Part shown: positions 34,886 through 43,924 of the stretch, one piece after another
Layout: each line of letters starts with the position of its first letter
How positions within the stretch are numbered: position 1 is the stretch's first letter
Assembly: GCF_008802405.1 (NCBI RefSeq)
Contig: NZ_VZDO01000003.1
Location: 124,001-188,000, forward strand
Reading direction: 5' to 3'
Length of the DNA: 64,000 bases
From: Plantimonas leprariae
Lineage (GTDB): Bacteria; Pseudomonadota; Alphaproteobacteria; Rhizobiales; Rhizobiaceae
Translations under genes and position numbers: made by a program
Notes under the pieces: generated by a model
Database searches by the model: none
What the model saw: only the letters and a program-made list of their open reading frames with translations
What the model was told of the DNA's origin: nothing

Positions 34886-35548
34886 GTGGCGCAGGCGGCA
34901 GACAGCGTTACGCGGGGTCTCAAGGCTTGGATCGAAGCCCGCTTCGGCGAGGCCGATGTCGCGGTCGGCTCGACGGAAGTTGACGCGGGCCGGGCGGGGA
35001 TTCGGCTCGTACTCATCGGTCTTGGCATCGATTCCTCCGACCGGCGTGCGACGACGCTGCTCCTCTCCTACAAGATCACGATCGAGACGGCCGATCCGCT
35101 GGAGCTGCACCGCCTGGCGAGCGAGGTCGCCTTCGGGCTGAGCGAGCTTCCGCTTCTGGTCCTGGAGGGCGGTCAGGGCGTGCCGCTCGACCTCAAGCCC
35201 GTGAGCGACGGCGAGCCGCCGGCGCTCGTCCTGACGGCGCGTCTCGCGCGCGCCCGCCGCGTACCGGCGGGTCCGGCGGTGCTGAAGCCAATGATCCTCG
35301 AGGTGTCGGATGTCGGTGCGGTCGAGGGGATGGTCGCCACCTGCGAAGGCTCGCCGATCAGCGACGCCTTGATCGAAATTCCGTCGCTGGAACTGCGTCA
35401 GAGAAGTCGCCCGGACGGCAGCTTTCGCTTTTCCGGCCTGCCCGGGCTGGGCTCCTTTACCGTGATCGCCCGCAAGAGCCTCGCGGAGGCGCGAGCGAAC
35501 GCGCGACCAGGCGAGCGCCTCACCCTCACCCTAGCCGTGAAGGACTAA
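34886..35548 (+). CDS. Tail-terminator-like protein with a carboxypeptidase-regulatory-like domain
   Basis: A 220-residue protein with GTG start and a GGAGG ribosome site 5 bp upstream. The first about 125 residues (LLLSYKITIETADPLELHRL, ASEVAFGLSELPLLVLEGGQ) have the pattern of tail-terminator or Pvc16/DUF4255-type cap proteins of contractile systems. Residues 145-200 (VEGMVATCEGSPISDALIEI, RPDGSFRFSGLPGLGSFTVI) resemble a CarboxypepD_reg beta-sandwich. It precedes the sheath gene by 4 bp, the place where a cap protein occurs in related loci. The assignment is inference from pattern and place. Confidence 0.6.
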   Translation: MAQAADSVTRGLKAWIEARFGEADVAVGSTEVDAGRAGIRLVLIGLGIDSSDRRATTLLLSYKITIETADPLELHRLASEVAFGLSELPLLVLEGGQGVPLDLKPVSDGEPPALVLTARLARARRVPAGPAVLKPMILEVSDVGAVEGMVATCEGSPISDALIEIPSLELRQRSRPDGSFRFSGLPGLGSFTVIARKSLAEARANARPGERLTLTLAVKD

Positions 35549-35552
35549 GCTC

Positions 35553-36752
35553 ATGCCGAACTATCTGAGCCCCGGCGTATACATCGAGGAAACGGACACT
35601 GGCGCGCGGCCGATCGAGGCGGTGGGCACTTCGGTCGCGGGCTTCGTGGGAACCGCGCCCGATGTCGCCGCGGGGCTGAACGACGCGGTGGCGATCAACA
35701 ACTTCTCCGAATTCGTGCGCATCTTCGCCAAAGGCGGAACGCAGGCGGGAGCGCCGCCGCTCGCGGCCGGCAATCACCTGGCCAATGCCGTCTACGGGTT
35801 CTTCCTGAACGGCGGCCCGCGTTGCTACGTCGTCAACAGTCCCGCCGACCAGCCGATCGGCACGCCCGGCAAGGATGTCGACCTCCTCGGCAGCATCGAC
35901 GAGATCGCGCTGATCGCCGCGCCCGGCCGCACCGATGCGGCGAGCTACGAGGCGCTCATCGCATCCGCCGAACGGCTCGGCGACCGGGTGGCGATCCTCG
36001 ATGGGCCGGCGCGGGCCGAGGACGTCGAGCAGATGACGCGGGCGGTCGTCGTCGGCGACGAGGGCGGCAAGGGAAGGAAGTCGGGTCTGCGCCCGCGCGA
36101 CTCGCAGCGTGGCTTCGGCGCCGTCTACTTCCCCTGGATCAAAGGGCAGGACGCGCTCGCCGGCGCCGAACTCGTCGCCATTCCGCCGTCCGGCCACATC
36201 GCCGGGGTCTGTGCCCGGATGGACCTGCAGCGCGGCGTCCACAAGGCCCCGGCCAACACCGCGATCTACGGCGCGCTGGGGCTGACGCAGACGATCGGCC
36301 GAGCCGAGCAGAACGTGCTGAACCCGGCCGGCGTTAACGTGATTCGCTCGTTCGCCCGCGAGGGCGTGCTCGTCTGGGGGGCGCGCACGATCGCGCCGTC
36401 GGCGAGCAACTGGCGCTACCTCAACGTCCGCCGGCTTGCCAGCATGATCGAGGAATCGATCGAGCGAAGCATGCGCTGGGTGGTCTTCGAGCCGAACGAC
36501 CGGACGCTCTGGAAAAGCATACGGCGCGACATCGGGGCGTTCCTGACGACCCTCTGGCGACAGGGCGCCCTCATGGGCGCGACGCCGGAGCAGGCCTTCT
36601 TCGTCAAATGCGACGAGGAAACCAATCCGCCGGAGGAGATCGACGCCGGGCGGGTGACGACGCTGGTCGGCATCGCTCCGGTCAAGCCGGCCGAGTTCGT
36701 GATCTTCCGGATCGGCCAGACGGCCGCCGGCGCGACGGTCGAACAGGTTTGA
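35553..36752 (+). CDS. Contractile tail sheath protein
   Basis: In the 399-residue sheath subunit, the N-terminus MPNYLSPGVYIEETDTGARPIE is diagnostic of phage/eCIS sheath proteins, where it makes the inter-subunit strand exchange. The C-terminal domain (VWGARTIAPSASNWRYLNVRR, WVVFEPNDRTLWKSIRRDIG) matches the conserved sheath core. It is the only sheath gene; many eCIS loci have two or three. Contraction of this layer drives the tube out. Confidence 0.96.
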   Translation: MPNYLSPGVYIEETDTGARPIEAVGTSVAGFVGTAPDVAAGLNDAVAINNFSEFVRIFAKGGTQAGAPPLAAGNHLANAVYGFFLNGGPRCYVVNSPADQPIGTPGKDVDLLGSIDEIALIAAPGRTDAASYEALIASAERLGDRVAILDGPARAEDVEQMTRAVVVGDEGGKGRKSGLRPRDSQRGFGAVYFPWIKGQDALAGAELVAIPPSGHIAGVCARMDLQRGVHKAPANTAIYGALGLTQTIGRAEQNVLNPAGVNVIRSFAREGVLVWGARTIAPSASNWRYLNVRRLASMIEESIERSMRWVVFEPNDRTLWKSIRRDIGAFLTTLWRQGALMGATPEQAFFVKCDEETNPPEEIDAGRVTTLVGIAPVKPAEFVIFRIGQTAAGATVEQV

Positions 36753-36768
36753 GCGAGGGGAGGCGAGG

Positions 36769-37227
36769 ATGCCCGAAGAGAAAGCCGCCGCCGCGATCGG
36801 TCAGGTGACCGATCCCTACCGCAACTTCAACTTCAAGCTCGAGATCCGCGGCTTGATCGAGGGACATTTCACCGGCTGCTCGGGGCTGGGCGCGCGCATC
36901 CAGCCGATCCGGTATCGCGAGGGCGGCACGAGCCAGGTGGTGCGCGCGATCCCGGGCCCGGTGGACTATGCCGAGGTGACGCTGAGCTACGGGGTGACCC
37001 GGTCGAACGATCTTTGGGACTGGTTCAGCAAGGGCGTCACCGGCCGCGTCGAGCGGCGGAACGTCTCGATCATCCTGCTCGAGCCGAACGGCGTCGACGA
37101 GGCGCTGCGCTGGAACCTGATCGACGCCTGGCCGTCGGAATGGAGCGGCGCGCCGCTCGACGCGCTCGGCCGCGAAATCGCGGTCGAGCAGGTGAAGCTC
37201 GTCTTCGACAGCGTCGGGCGGGCTTGA
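36769..37227 (+). CDS. Tail tube protein (T4 gp19-like)
   Basis: A 152-residue inner tube subunit. DPYRNFNFKLEIRGLIEGHF, TGCSGLGARIQPIRYREGG, then LSYGVTRSNDLWDWFSKGV and the ending WPSEWSGAPLDALGREIAVE are the standard gp19/Hcp-type tube signatures. It follows the sheath gene by 16 bp with a good ribosome site. A single tube gene matches the single sheath gene. Confidence 0.95.
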   Translation: MPEEKAAAAIGQVTDPYRNFNFKLEIRGLIEGHFTGCSGLGARIQPIRYREGGTSQVVRAIPGPVDYAEVTLSYGVTRSNDLWDWFSKGVTGRVERRNVSIILLEPNGVDEALRWNLIDAWPSEWSGAPLDALGREIAVEQVKLVFDSVGRA

Positions 37228-37232
37228 CGACG

Positions 37233-38330
37233 ATGGCCGTGCTGGCGCGGCTCCTAGTGTCCGCCGTGGCCGTGTTCCGATTTCTGGCCGGCGCGCTCGG
37301 CCGGCCGGCGCCCGTGCCGCCATCCGCGGCAGGCGCGAACGCGGCGCTGCGCGAACGCTATCCGGACGCGCCGGACGCCTGGTTCGCCTATGTCGCGGCG
37401 CGGCTGGCGGAGAGCGCCGCCGGCCTGCCGGAGCCCGAAGACCGGCAAGACGCGGTCGAGCCGGAGCGGGACGGGTCGCCCGAAGTCCGGCGCGAGCCGG
37501 CATCGCCGGGCGATGCGGCGCGCCCGCCGCCTTCCGTTTCGCCAAGGCCGTCCTGGGCGGAAGCCGCGGCGGCGCGGGAAAGGATGCCGGCTCCGGCATT
37601 CGCGCCGCGCCCGCCCGCGCTCGAAGGGCGGCGGGCCGCGTTCCCCGATCACCCGGCGCGTCCGGCCGGCCGGCCCTTCGTTCGGCTCCCCGCCGCGCCC
37701 GGCCGGCCCGGGACGCTGCCGGATCCCGCTCCGTTGACCGCCATCGCCGGGAATCCCGCCTCGCCGTGGTCGAGCGTCCGGCCGGCACGGTCCGGGCGCC
37801 CGCGGATCGTCACCTCGCCGCCGAAACAAGCGTCCGCCGAGGCTCCGCCACTGGACGTTTCGCCGCGGCTCCCGACCGGATTGCCGCGGGAGCCGGGGGG
37901 CGAACCGGCACGGCAGGCGTCGTCCCGGTCACCCCACGCATCCGCGCGGAAGCCCGGGGCTTCCCCGCGCTCGCCGCTCGCCGTCGTTGCTCCCGCCCAA
38001 GGCACGCCGCGCGCCGCCGCGCCGCCGCCGCCGATCGGGACACGAGCATGGACCGCGCCGGCCGGTCGGTCGGCATCGCTTCCGGCACCGGCGGAGCGCC
38101 CTGTTCTCCACGTCGGCGAAAGGGCGGAGAAGCCCGGATGGACAGGCTTCGTGCCGCCCGGCTCGGCGCCGCATCGTCCGCTTTCGGTTGTCGGGATGCG
38201 CGACTTCCCTGCCGATCGCTGGCCGAGCCTGCCGGAGCCCGACGCGCTCGACGAGCGGCCGCCCGCGGACGACGGCGAGCGGCTGGCCCGGATCGCCCGC
38301 GACCAGGTGGAGCGGTCATGGAACGGATAG
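37233..38330 (+). CDS. Pro/Ala/Arg-rich injection-system protein
   Basis: A 365-residue protein. The first 75 residues are structured (a hydrophobic N-terminal stretch, then AALRERYPDAPDAWFAYVAA). The middle 230 residues are low-complexity Pro, Ala and Arg and probably disordered. The last about 45 contain a conserved-looking DFPADRWPSLPEPDALDERP. It sits between tube and LysM-like genes and overlaps the latter, so it belongs to the operon. It is not a typical helical tape measure; a linker or assembly role is possible. Confidence 0.6.
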   Translation: MAVLARLLVSAVAVFRFLAGALGRPAPVPPSAAGANAALRERYPDAPDAWFAYVAARLAESAAGLPEPEDRQDAVEPERDGSPEVRREPASPGDAARPPPSVSPRPSWAEAAAARERMPAPAFAPRPPALEGRRAAFPDHPARPAGRPFVRLPAAPGRPGTLPDPAPLTAIAGNPASPWSSVRPARSGRPRIVTSPPKQASAEAPPLDVSPRLPTGLPREPGGEPARQASSRSPHASARKPGASPRSPLAVVAPAQGTPRAAAPPPPIGTRAWTAPAGRSASLPAPAERPVLHVGERAEKPGWTGFVPPGSAPHRPLSVVGMRDFPADRWPSLPEPDALDERPPADDGERLARIARDQVERSWNG

Positions 38331-39112
38331 CCTTTCTGGTCGAAAAGACCGGCGAGCAGATCTTCTGCCTGCTCAATCCGGAAACGGTCGTCGTGCGGCG
38401 AAGCGCCGGGCTCCGCGGGCGGCGGCTCGCCTCCGGCGCGGTCACCGGACTGGCGCTTACCGACGATCCGCTGATCGCGACCGGCGGCGGGACGACGGAG
38501 ATCGACCTCGACCTCCTTTTCGATATCGATCTCGACCAGGACCTGAAGCGGCGGGCGGCTGAAGCCGCGACCGACGCCTCGGTCGCCGCGCCGCCCTTCG
38601 ACCTGGAACTGGCGGATGTGCGCAATCTCACCCGACCCGTCTGGAACCTCGCCGAGAACGGGGAAGGGTTCGACGGCTTCGGCGCGCCGCCGGCCGTGCG
38701 GCTGATCTGGGGTCGCGCCTGGAACATTCCGGGCGTCGTGATCAGCGTCGCCGAGAAGTTCGAGCGCTTCGCGCCGGACGGGCGGCCGCAACGCTCCTGG
38801 CTGAGGCTCAGGCTGCGGCGCGTCGACAGCGAGAAGGCGGCTTCGCCCGCGCCCTTGTCGGCCACCACGCAGTTCGAGCTGCCGCTGCCGGATGCGGTCG
38901 GTCGCGACGGCGAGGCGCGGTCGACGGGCGTTACCCTGATGCCGGACGAGTTCGGCATACCGAGCCCGCGGATCGACGAAATCGTCGCAGGCCATTACGG
39001 CGACCTCGGACCGCTGGCGGCGGTCCTCGCCTTCAACGAGATCGAGGACCCGCTCAACGTCGCGGAAGGACAGGTGCTGATCCTGCCGGAGTTTCCGGTG
39101 GCGCTGCCGTGA
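38318..39112 (+). CDS. Tube-baseplate adaptor-like protein (Afp7/LysM type)
   Basis: In the 264-residue protein, the N-terminal 150 residues (IAFLVEKTGEQIFCLLNPET, TEIDLDLLFDIDLDQDL, then VRLIWGRAWNIPGVVISVAE) match the eCIS protein that follows the tube genes. The C-terminal YGDLGPLAAVLAFNEIEDPL-NVAEGQVLILP is a LysM-like fold. Such proteins initiate the tube on the baseplate. ATG at 38318 overlaps the previous gene; its stop overlaps the next GTG. Confidence 0.75.
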   Translation: MERIAFLVEKTGEQIFCLLNPETVVVRRSAGLRGRRLASGAVTGLALTDDPLIATGGGTTEIDLDLLFDIDLDQDLKRRAAEAATDASVAAPPFDLELADVRNLTRPVWNLAENGEGFDGFGAPPAVRLIWGRAWNIPGVVISVAEKFERFAPDGRPQRSWLRLRLRRVDSEKAASPAPLSATTQFELPLPDAVGRDGEARSTGVTLMPDEFGIPSPRIDEIVAGHYGDLGPLAAVLAFNEIEDPLNVAEGQVLILPEFPVALP

Positions 39113-40605
39113 GCGCCGCCGCGCTCGCCATCCAGGTCGATCAGGCGCCGCTGGCCACCGATCTCGCGCGGCTGGTCACCGCGGTTCTCGTCAGGCAGGA
39201 ACTCGCCGCGCCAGCGCTCGCCGAGATCGATTTCCTTGTGGCCGATCCGGCGCTTTTCCGGGTTTTCCGGATCGGCGCGGCGCTGTCGATCGCCGTCGGA
39301 TCGGCCGGAACGCCGATCTTCGAGGGCGAGGTCACGGCGCTGTCGCATCTCTACGGGCCGGGGCACGCCCTCGCCTTCCGCATCCGCGCCTACGACCGGC
39401 TGCAGCGGCTGCGGAAAAGCTTCCGGCCGCGCCTGCTGCAGGACGTCTCGGCGGTCGATCTCGCCGCGAGCCTCGCCGCCGACCTCGGGCTGTCGGCGCG
39501 CGCCACCACCGATCCGCCGCGACGCCCGGCCCTCGTCCAGCACGAGCAGAGCGACTTCGACCTGCTTGCCGATCTGGCCGCCGAGGCCGGGCTCTACCCG
39601 GTGCTCCGCGACGGGACGCTGCTGCTCGTCGCCCTCGACGGCGAGGGCGCGGAGATCCCGCTGACCTTCGGGCGCGAACTGATCGAGCTGGTCGCGACGG
39701 TTTCCAACGACCGCAACCAGCGCGGCTCGGTCGCCGCGTCCTGGAACGCGACAGCGGCGAGCGCCGCGACGAAGACCGTGACGCTGTCCCGCCAGGACGC
39801 GCAGGAGTTCCGCGACACGTCGCCGAACGAAGGCGCGAACGGGCATCGCCAGAGCCTCAACCGGCTCGCGGAAGGCGAGGCAGAGACGGAAGCGCTCGCC
39901 GCCGCCGAGTTCGACCGGGCGGTCGCCGCCGCGGCGTCCATCCGCGCGACCGTTCTCGGCGATCCGGCGCTCTGCCCCGGGCGGCCGGTGTCGCTGCTCG
40001 GGGTGGCGGAGCCCGTCGCCGGCCGCTACGTGCCGAGCGCCGTCACGCACAAGGTGAGCGCCGACGCGGGCTACCTCACCGAGCTTTCATCCGATCCTCC
40101 GGCGCGAAGGAGCCGTCCGCGCCAGCCGGCGGCGACGCTCGGCGTCGTGACGGATACGGCCGATCCGGAGCATCGCGGCCGGGCGCGCGTCGCCTTTCCG
40201 GCGCTCGGCGGGACGGACTCGCCCTGGATGCAGGTGGTGACCGCCGGCGCCGGCGAAGGCAGGGGGCTCGCCGCCTTTCCGGAGGTGGACGACAAGGTCC
40301 TGGTGCTGATGCCGGACGGCGATCCGGCGCGGGGCATCATCCTCGGCAGCCTCTATGCGGAGGCCGGCCTGCCGCGCGGCTTTCGCGCCGCGCGGCCGCG
40401 GCCGTTCATCCTGCGGACCGGCGGCGGCCAGCGGCTGGAGCTCGCGTCGACCGAAGCGACCGCCCGGCTGGCGACCTCGGCCGGGAGCCTGCTCGAACTC
40501 ATGCCGGGCAGCGCGAGGCTCGCGACCGTCTCCGACCTCGTCATCGAGGCGCCGGGACGCACGATCACCTTCCGCGCCAACTTCATCAACTTCGAGCGGG
40601 GCTGA
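39109..40605 (+). CDS. VgrG-like spike / baseplate hub protein
   Basis: A 498-residue protein fusing gp27-like hub and gp5-like OB/beta-helix parts. The hub region includes YDRLQRLRKSFRPRLLQDVS and HEQSDFDLLADLAAEAGLYP. The OB domain starts TLGVVTDTADPEHRGRARVA and contains LAAFPEVDDKVLVLMPDGDP and GIILGSLY, as in Afp8/Pvc8. The end LRTGGGQRLELASTEATARL is the start of a beta-helix needle. GTG start overlaps the previous stop. It forms the trimeric puncturing spike. Confidence 0.92.
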   Translation: MSAAALAIQVDQAPLATDLARLVTAVLVRQELAAPALAEIDFLVADPALFRVFRIGAALSIAVGSAGTPIFEGEVTALSHLYGPGHALAFRIRAYDRLQRLRKSFRPRLLQDVSAVDLAASLAADLGLSARATTDPPRRPALVQHEQSDFDLLADLAAEAGLYPVLRDGTLLLVALDGEGAEIPLTFGRELIELVATVSNDRNQRGSVAASWNATAASAATKTVTLSRQDAQEFRDTSPNEGANGHRQSLNRLAEGEAETEALAAAEFDRAVAAAASIRATVLGDPALCPGRPVSLLGVAEPVAGRYVPSAVTHKVSADAGYLTELSSDPPARRSRPRQPAATLGVVTDTADPEHRGRARVAFPALGGTDSPWMQVVTAGAGEGRGLAAFPEVDDKVLVLMPDGDPARGIILGSLYAEAGLPRGFRAARPRPFILRTGGGQRLELASTEATARLATSAGSLLELMPGSARLATVSDLVIEAPGRTITFRANFINFERG

Positions 40606-40608
40606 GGG

Positions 40609-40950
40609 ATGCTGGTGCTGACCGGGAAAGCGCTTCTCCTCTGCAGCCATGGCGGCGTGGTCGCCATGAAAGCGCGGCAGGAGTGGGTGAGGATCGGCGC
40701 GGTTCCGGTTCTCGTCGACGACGACCCGCGCGGCCGGACGATCGCCGCCTGCCCGATGCTGACGCCGACGACGCCGCCCTGCCGTCATACGACGGGCGTC
40801 GACGACCGAAGCTACTCGAAGTTCGTCGCGATCGACGGACGGCGACTTTGCCTCGATACGACGGCCGGCAGCACCGACTGGAGCCAGGGCGCCACCGGCC
40901 GCTACAGCGTCGCCAAGCCCGGCCAGGATATCGTGACGTGCGGGGCCTAG
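40609..40950 (+). CDS. PAAR-like spike-tip protein
   Basis: A 113-residue protein directly after the spike gene. The cysteine/histidine pattern CSHGG, CPM...PPCRH and the terminal VTCGA could bind a metal as PAAR-type tips do. The region GVVAMKARQEWVRIGAVPVL resembles DUF4280-type tip proteins. It would sharpen the needle and could carry effectors; no toxin domain is fused. Confidence 0.65.
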   Translation: MLVLTGKALLLCSHGGVVAMKARQEWVRIGAVPVLVDDDPRGRTIAACPMLTPTTPPCRHTTGVDDRSYSKFVAIDGRRLCLDTTAGSTDWSQGATGRYSVAKPGQDIVTCGA

Positions 40951-40951
40951 C

Positions 40952-41386
40952 ATGATCAGCGGCTGGCGCTTCCTCAATCTGGGTGCGGGAGCGGAAACGG
41001 GCTCGGTGTTCGCCGCGGGTCCGTTCCCCGTCGCTTCCGGCGGGATCGCGACGGTCACCGGCGACGATGCGATCCGGCAGGCCATCGTGATGCTGCTCTC
41101 GACGCGACCCGGCGAGCGGGTGATTCGACCGGATTACGGCTGCCCGCTCAACCGGCTGGTCTTTCTCGGCAACGACGCGACGACGGCGGGGCTTGCGATC
41201 CATTACGTCGGCCAGGCGCTGCGCCGCTTCGAGCCGCGGATCGACGTCGTCAGGCTCGCGGCCGGCCGCTCCGCGCTGGATGCGTCGGGCAGCGTGCTGG
41301 AGATCCGGCTCGACTACCGGGTCCGCACCACCCAGCGGCGCGAAACGCTGACGATGAGTCTCGATCTGATGTCGGAGGGCGGCTGA
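40952..41386 (+). CDS. Baseplate wedge protein gp25/gpW family
   Basis: In the 144-residue protein, DDAIRQAIVMLLSTRPGERV-IRPDYGCPLNRLVF is the canonical gp25 motif including the EPR-like loop. The C-terminus (EIRLDYRVRTTQRRETLTM) is also typical. It nucleates sheath polymerisation. Stop and next start overlap by TGATG. Confidence 0.95.
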   Translation: MISGWRFLNLGAGAETGSVFAAGPFPVASGGIATVTGDDAIRQAIVMLLSTRPGERVIRPDYGCPLNRLVFLGNDATTAGLAIHYVGQALRRFEPRIDVVRLAAGRSALDASGSVLEIRLDYRVRTTQRRETLTMSLDLMSEGG

Positions 41387-43920
41387 TGCCCCTCCCCCTC
41401 CCGTCCCTCGACGATCGCACCTCCGAAGGCCTGAAGCTCGAGGCTCTCGATCTCATCAAGAAGCGGAGCCCCGCCTGGAACGATTTCTCGCCCGGCGATC
41501 CCGGTGTCATCCTGCTGGAACTCTTCGCCTTCCTGACGCAGACCATGCTCCACCGCCTCAACCGCGTGCCGGAGAAGGTGCATGTCGCGCTCCTGAACCT
41601 GCTCGGCGTGTCGCCCCTGCCGCCTGCCGCCGCGGTCGTCACGCTTGCGTTCTCGCGGGAGGAGGAGCGGGTCGGCAAGGCCGTGACGATTCCTGCCGGC
41701 ACGAAGGTGAGCGACACGTCGAACGCCGTCACCTTCGAGACCGTTGCCGATCTCACGCTCGCAACCGGCGCCACCTCGGGGACCGTGACCGCGATCCATG
41801 CGGAATCCGTCGTCGCGGAACCTGTCGGCAGCGGCACCGCGCTGCCGGCGCAATCGGTCCGGCTCCGCCGGGCGCCCGTGATCCGCGACCTGCCGGATCG
41901 CCCGGCGCTCGTCGTCGCCGTCGAGGAGGACGATGTCGCGCTGACGCCGGAACTCACCGCCACCGACGTCGACGGCAAGGCCTTCGTGCGCTGGCGGGAG
42001 GTGACCTCCTTTCTGGATCGGGCGGAGAGCGACCGGGTCTACGCGGTCGACCGGACGACCGGCACGATCACCTTCGCGCCGCTCGGGGGCAGCGGCGCGG
42101 CGACGCTCGCCGCCGTGCCGGGCAAGGGGCGGACGATTCGCGCCTGGTATTCGGTCGGCGGCGGACGGGCCGGCAACGTGCTGCCGGAGAAGCTGACGGT
42201 GATGAAGCCCCCGATCCCGGGTCTCTCGGTCACCAATCCCGGCCAAGCGACGGGTGGCGAGGACGGCGAGACGCTCGATCAGGCGATCGCCCGCGGGCGC
42301 GAGGCGGTGCAGGTCGTGGCTAGCGCCGTCACCGCCCGCGACTTCGAGCGCGTGGCGCTGATGGCGGGCGGCATCGCGCGGGCACGAGCGCAGGCGCAGC
42401 GCGAGCTCTGGAGCTTCGGCGAGCCGGGCGTGGTGGAAGTCGCGGTCGTCCCGGCGATCGGCCCGGGCGCGCGGCCGGACCTCGCAACGCTCGGCGCGCA
42501 CCAGACGCCACATCTCGTCGAGCGGGTGGAGGCGGCGCTCGCCCGCCACAAGCCGATCGGCGTGCGCACGCTCGCGCGCTACACGCGCCTGCGCCCCGTC
42601 TCGATCATCGCGCGGATCGTCGTCTCCGCGCTGGAGGATCCCGCCGCCGTCGAGGCGCGGATCGCGGCGCGGCTCGACAGGCTTCTCGATCCGACGCGGG
42701 GTTGGCCGTTCGGCAAGACGCTGCGCGCCTCGAACGTCTACGACGAGATCCTCGCCGAGCCCGGCATCCGCTATGCCGAGCGCCTCGCCTTCCGGATCGA
42801 CGAGGGGCCGGAGCGGAGCGTTTCCGACCTGATGCGCGACCCGACGCAGCCGCGCACCTTCTACGCGGCGGCGGACCGGAAGCTCTTTCGCTCCCTCGAC
42901 CACGGCGAGAGTTGGACGGCGGTGCTGAGCGAAGCGGACGAGGACGTGACCACGATCCGCGCCAACCCCGAGCGGCCGGGCTTCCTGATGGCCCTGTCGG
43001 CGGCGCAAGGGGCCGATTCCGTCAGCGTCAAGGTGTCGGTCGACGGCGGCGAGCGCTGGACGGTGGCCGAGGCGATCCAGAACGAGAGGATCTACGATGT
43101 CGCGAGCCTCGAGGCCGGAAGCCGGACGACCCTCCTCTATGCCGGGCGGAAAGGCCTGCACCTCCTCGACTTCGGCAGCCAGCAGGTGTCGCTGCTCGTC
43201 ACAGAGGTCGGCCCGGACGGCAAGGAGAGCCTGAAGGAGGGGCTCTATTCGGTGGCGGCGCAACGGCATGCGATCGGCATCGCCATGGTGGCGATCGCCC
43301 GGCGCGAGAAGCGCGGCGTCCTGATCTCGCGCCAGGGCGGCGGACCGGAGAGCTTCGAGCCGGTGCCGGGCGCGGAAGGGCGGGACGTGCGCCGCCTCCT
43401 GTTCGACCGCGAGGGCGAGCGCACCTGGCTCTACGCGATCCTCGCCGCCGAAAGCGGCGCCGACGGCGAGGGGGTGATCCGCATCGAGGCGCGGGCCGAC
43501 GGCATCGATCCCGCCGGCTGGCAGCCGGTCGGGCGCGCCTGGAACGGCGGCAGCTGCACGGGACTCGCGATCGGCAGGAACCTCATCGCCGCCTCCTCCA
43601 ACCGCGCCGGCATCCTGACGCTCGATACGACGCGCGTCGATGCCGACTGGCTGCCCTCGGCGCTCGCCTCCGGCCTGCCGATCACGGAGGAACGCAAGGT
43701 GCTGGCGCCGCTCGCCGGGGTGGCGCTGTCCGCCGACTCGGCCCTGACGCTCGCCGCCAGCACGGAGGGCATCTACGCCCGGCCTTTCGCGACCGCCCGC
43801 TTCGAGCCGACGGGCCGGACGATCTATGCCGACCGCGCGCCGCTGCCGCCGAATGCGCTCTACTGCGCCGGCGAGCACGAACTGACGGTGGTCGGCGAAA
43901 ACGACCTGCCGGAGGAGTAG
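41386..43920 (+). CDS. Baseplate J-like protein with C-terminal Asp-box propeller
   Basis: An 844-residue protein. Residues 1-470 are a gpJ/gp6/Afp11-type wedge protein (RSPAWNDFSPGDPGVILLEL, NRVPEKVHVALLNLLGV, ARDFERVALMAGGIARARAQ). Residues about 480-830 differ: they contain Asp-box/BNR motifs (LFRSLDHGESWTAV, KVSVDGGERWTVA) spaced as in sialidase or VPS10-type beta-propellers, and repeated GIY/RG-xxLI strands (TLAASTEGIYARPF). The extension is in the same frame with no break and no change in composition. It would place a propeller on the baseplate rim, a possible receptor-binding or assembly surface. Confidence 0.85.
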   Translation: MPLPLPSLDDRTSEGLKLEALDLIKKRSPAWNDFSPGDPGVILLELFAFLTQTMLHRLNRVPEKVHVALLNLLGVSPLPPAAAVVTLAFSREEERVGKAVTIPAGTKVSDTSNAVTFETVADLTLATGATSGTVTAIHAESVVAEPVGSGTALPAQSVRLRRAPVIRDLPDRPALVVAVEEDDVALTPELTATDVDGKAFVRWREVTSFLDRAESDRVYAVDRTTGTITFAPLGGSGAATLAAVPGKGRTIRAWYSVGGGRAGNVLPEKLTVMKPPIPGLSVTNPGQATGGEDGETLDQAIARGREAVQVVASAVTARDFERVALMAGGIARARAQAQRELWSFGEPGVVEVAVVPAIGPGARPDLATLGAHQTPHLVERVEAALARHKPIGVRTLARYTRLRPVSIIARIVVSALEDPAAVEARIAARLDRLLDPTRGWPFGKTLRASNVYDEILAEPGIRYAERLAFRIDEGPERSVSDLMRDPTQPRTFYAAADRKLFRSLDHGESWTAVLSEADEDVTTIRANPERPGFLMALSAAQGADSVSVKVSVDGGERWTVAEAIQNERIYDVASLEAGSRTTLLYAGRKGLHLLDFGSQQVSLLVTEVGPDGKESLKEGLYSVAAQRHAIGIAMVAIARREKRGVLISRQGGGPESFEPVPGAEGRDVRRLLFDREGERTWLYAILAAESGADGEGVIRIEARADGIDPAGWQPVGRAWNGGSCTGLAIGRNLIAASSNRAGILTLDTTRVDADWLPSALASGLPITEERKVLAPLAGVALSADSALTLAASTEGIYARPFATARFEPTGRTIYADRAPLPPNALYCAGEHELTVVGENDLPEE

Positions 43921-43924
43921 CCGC

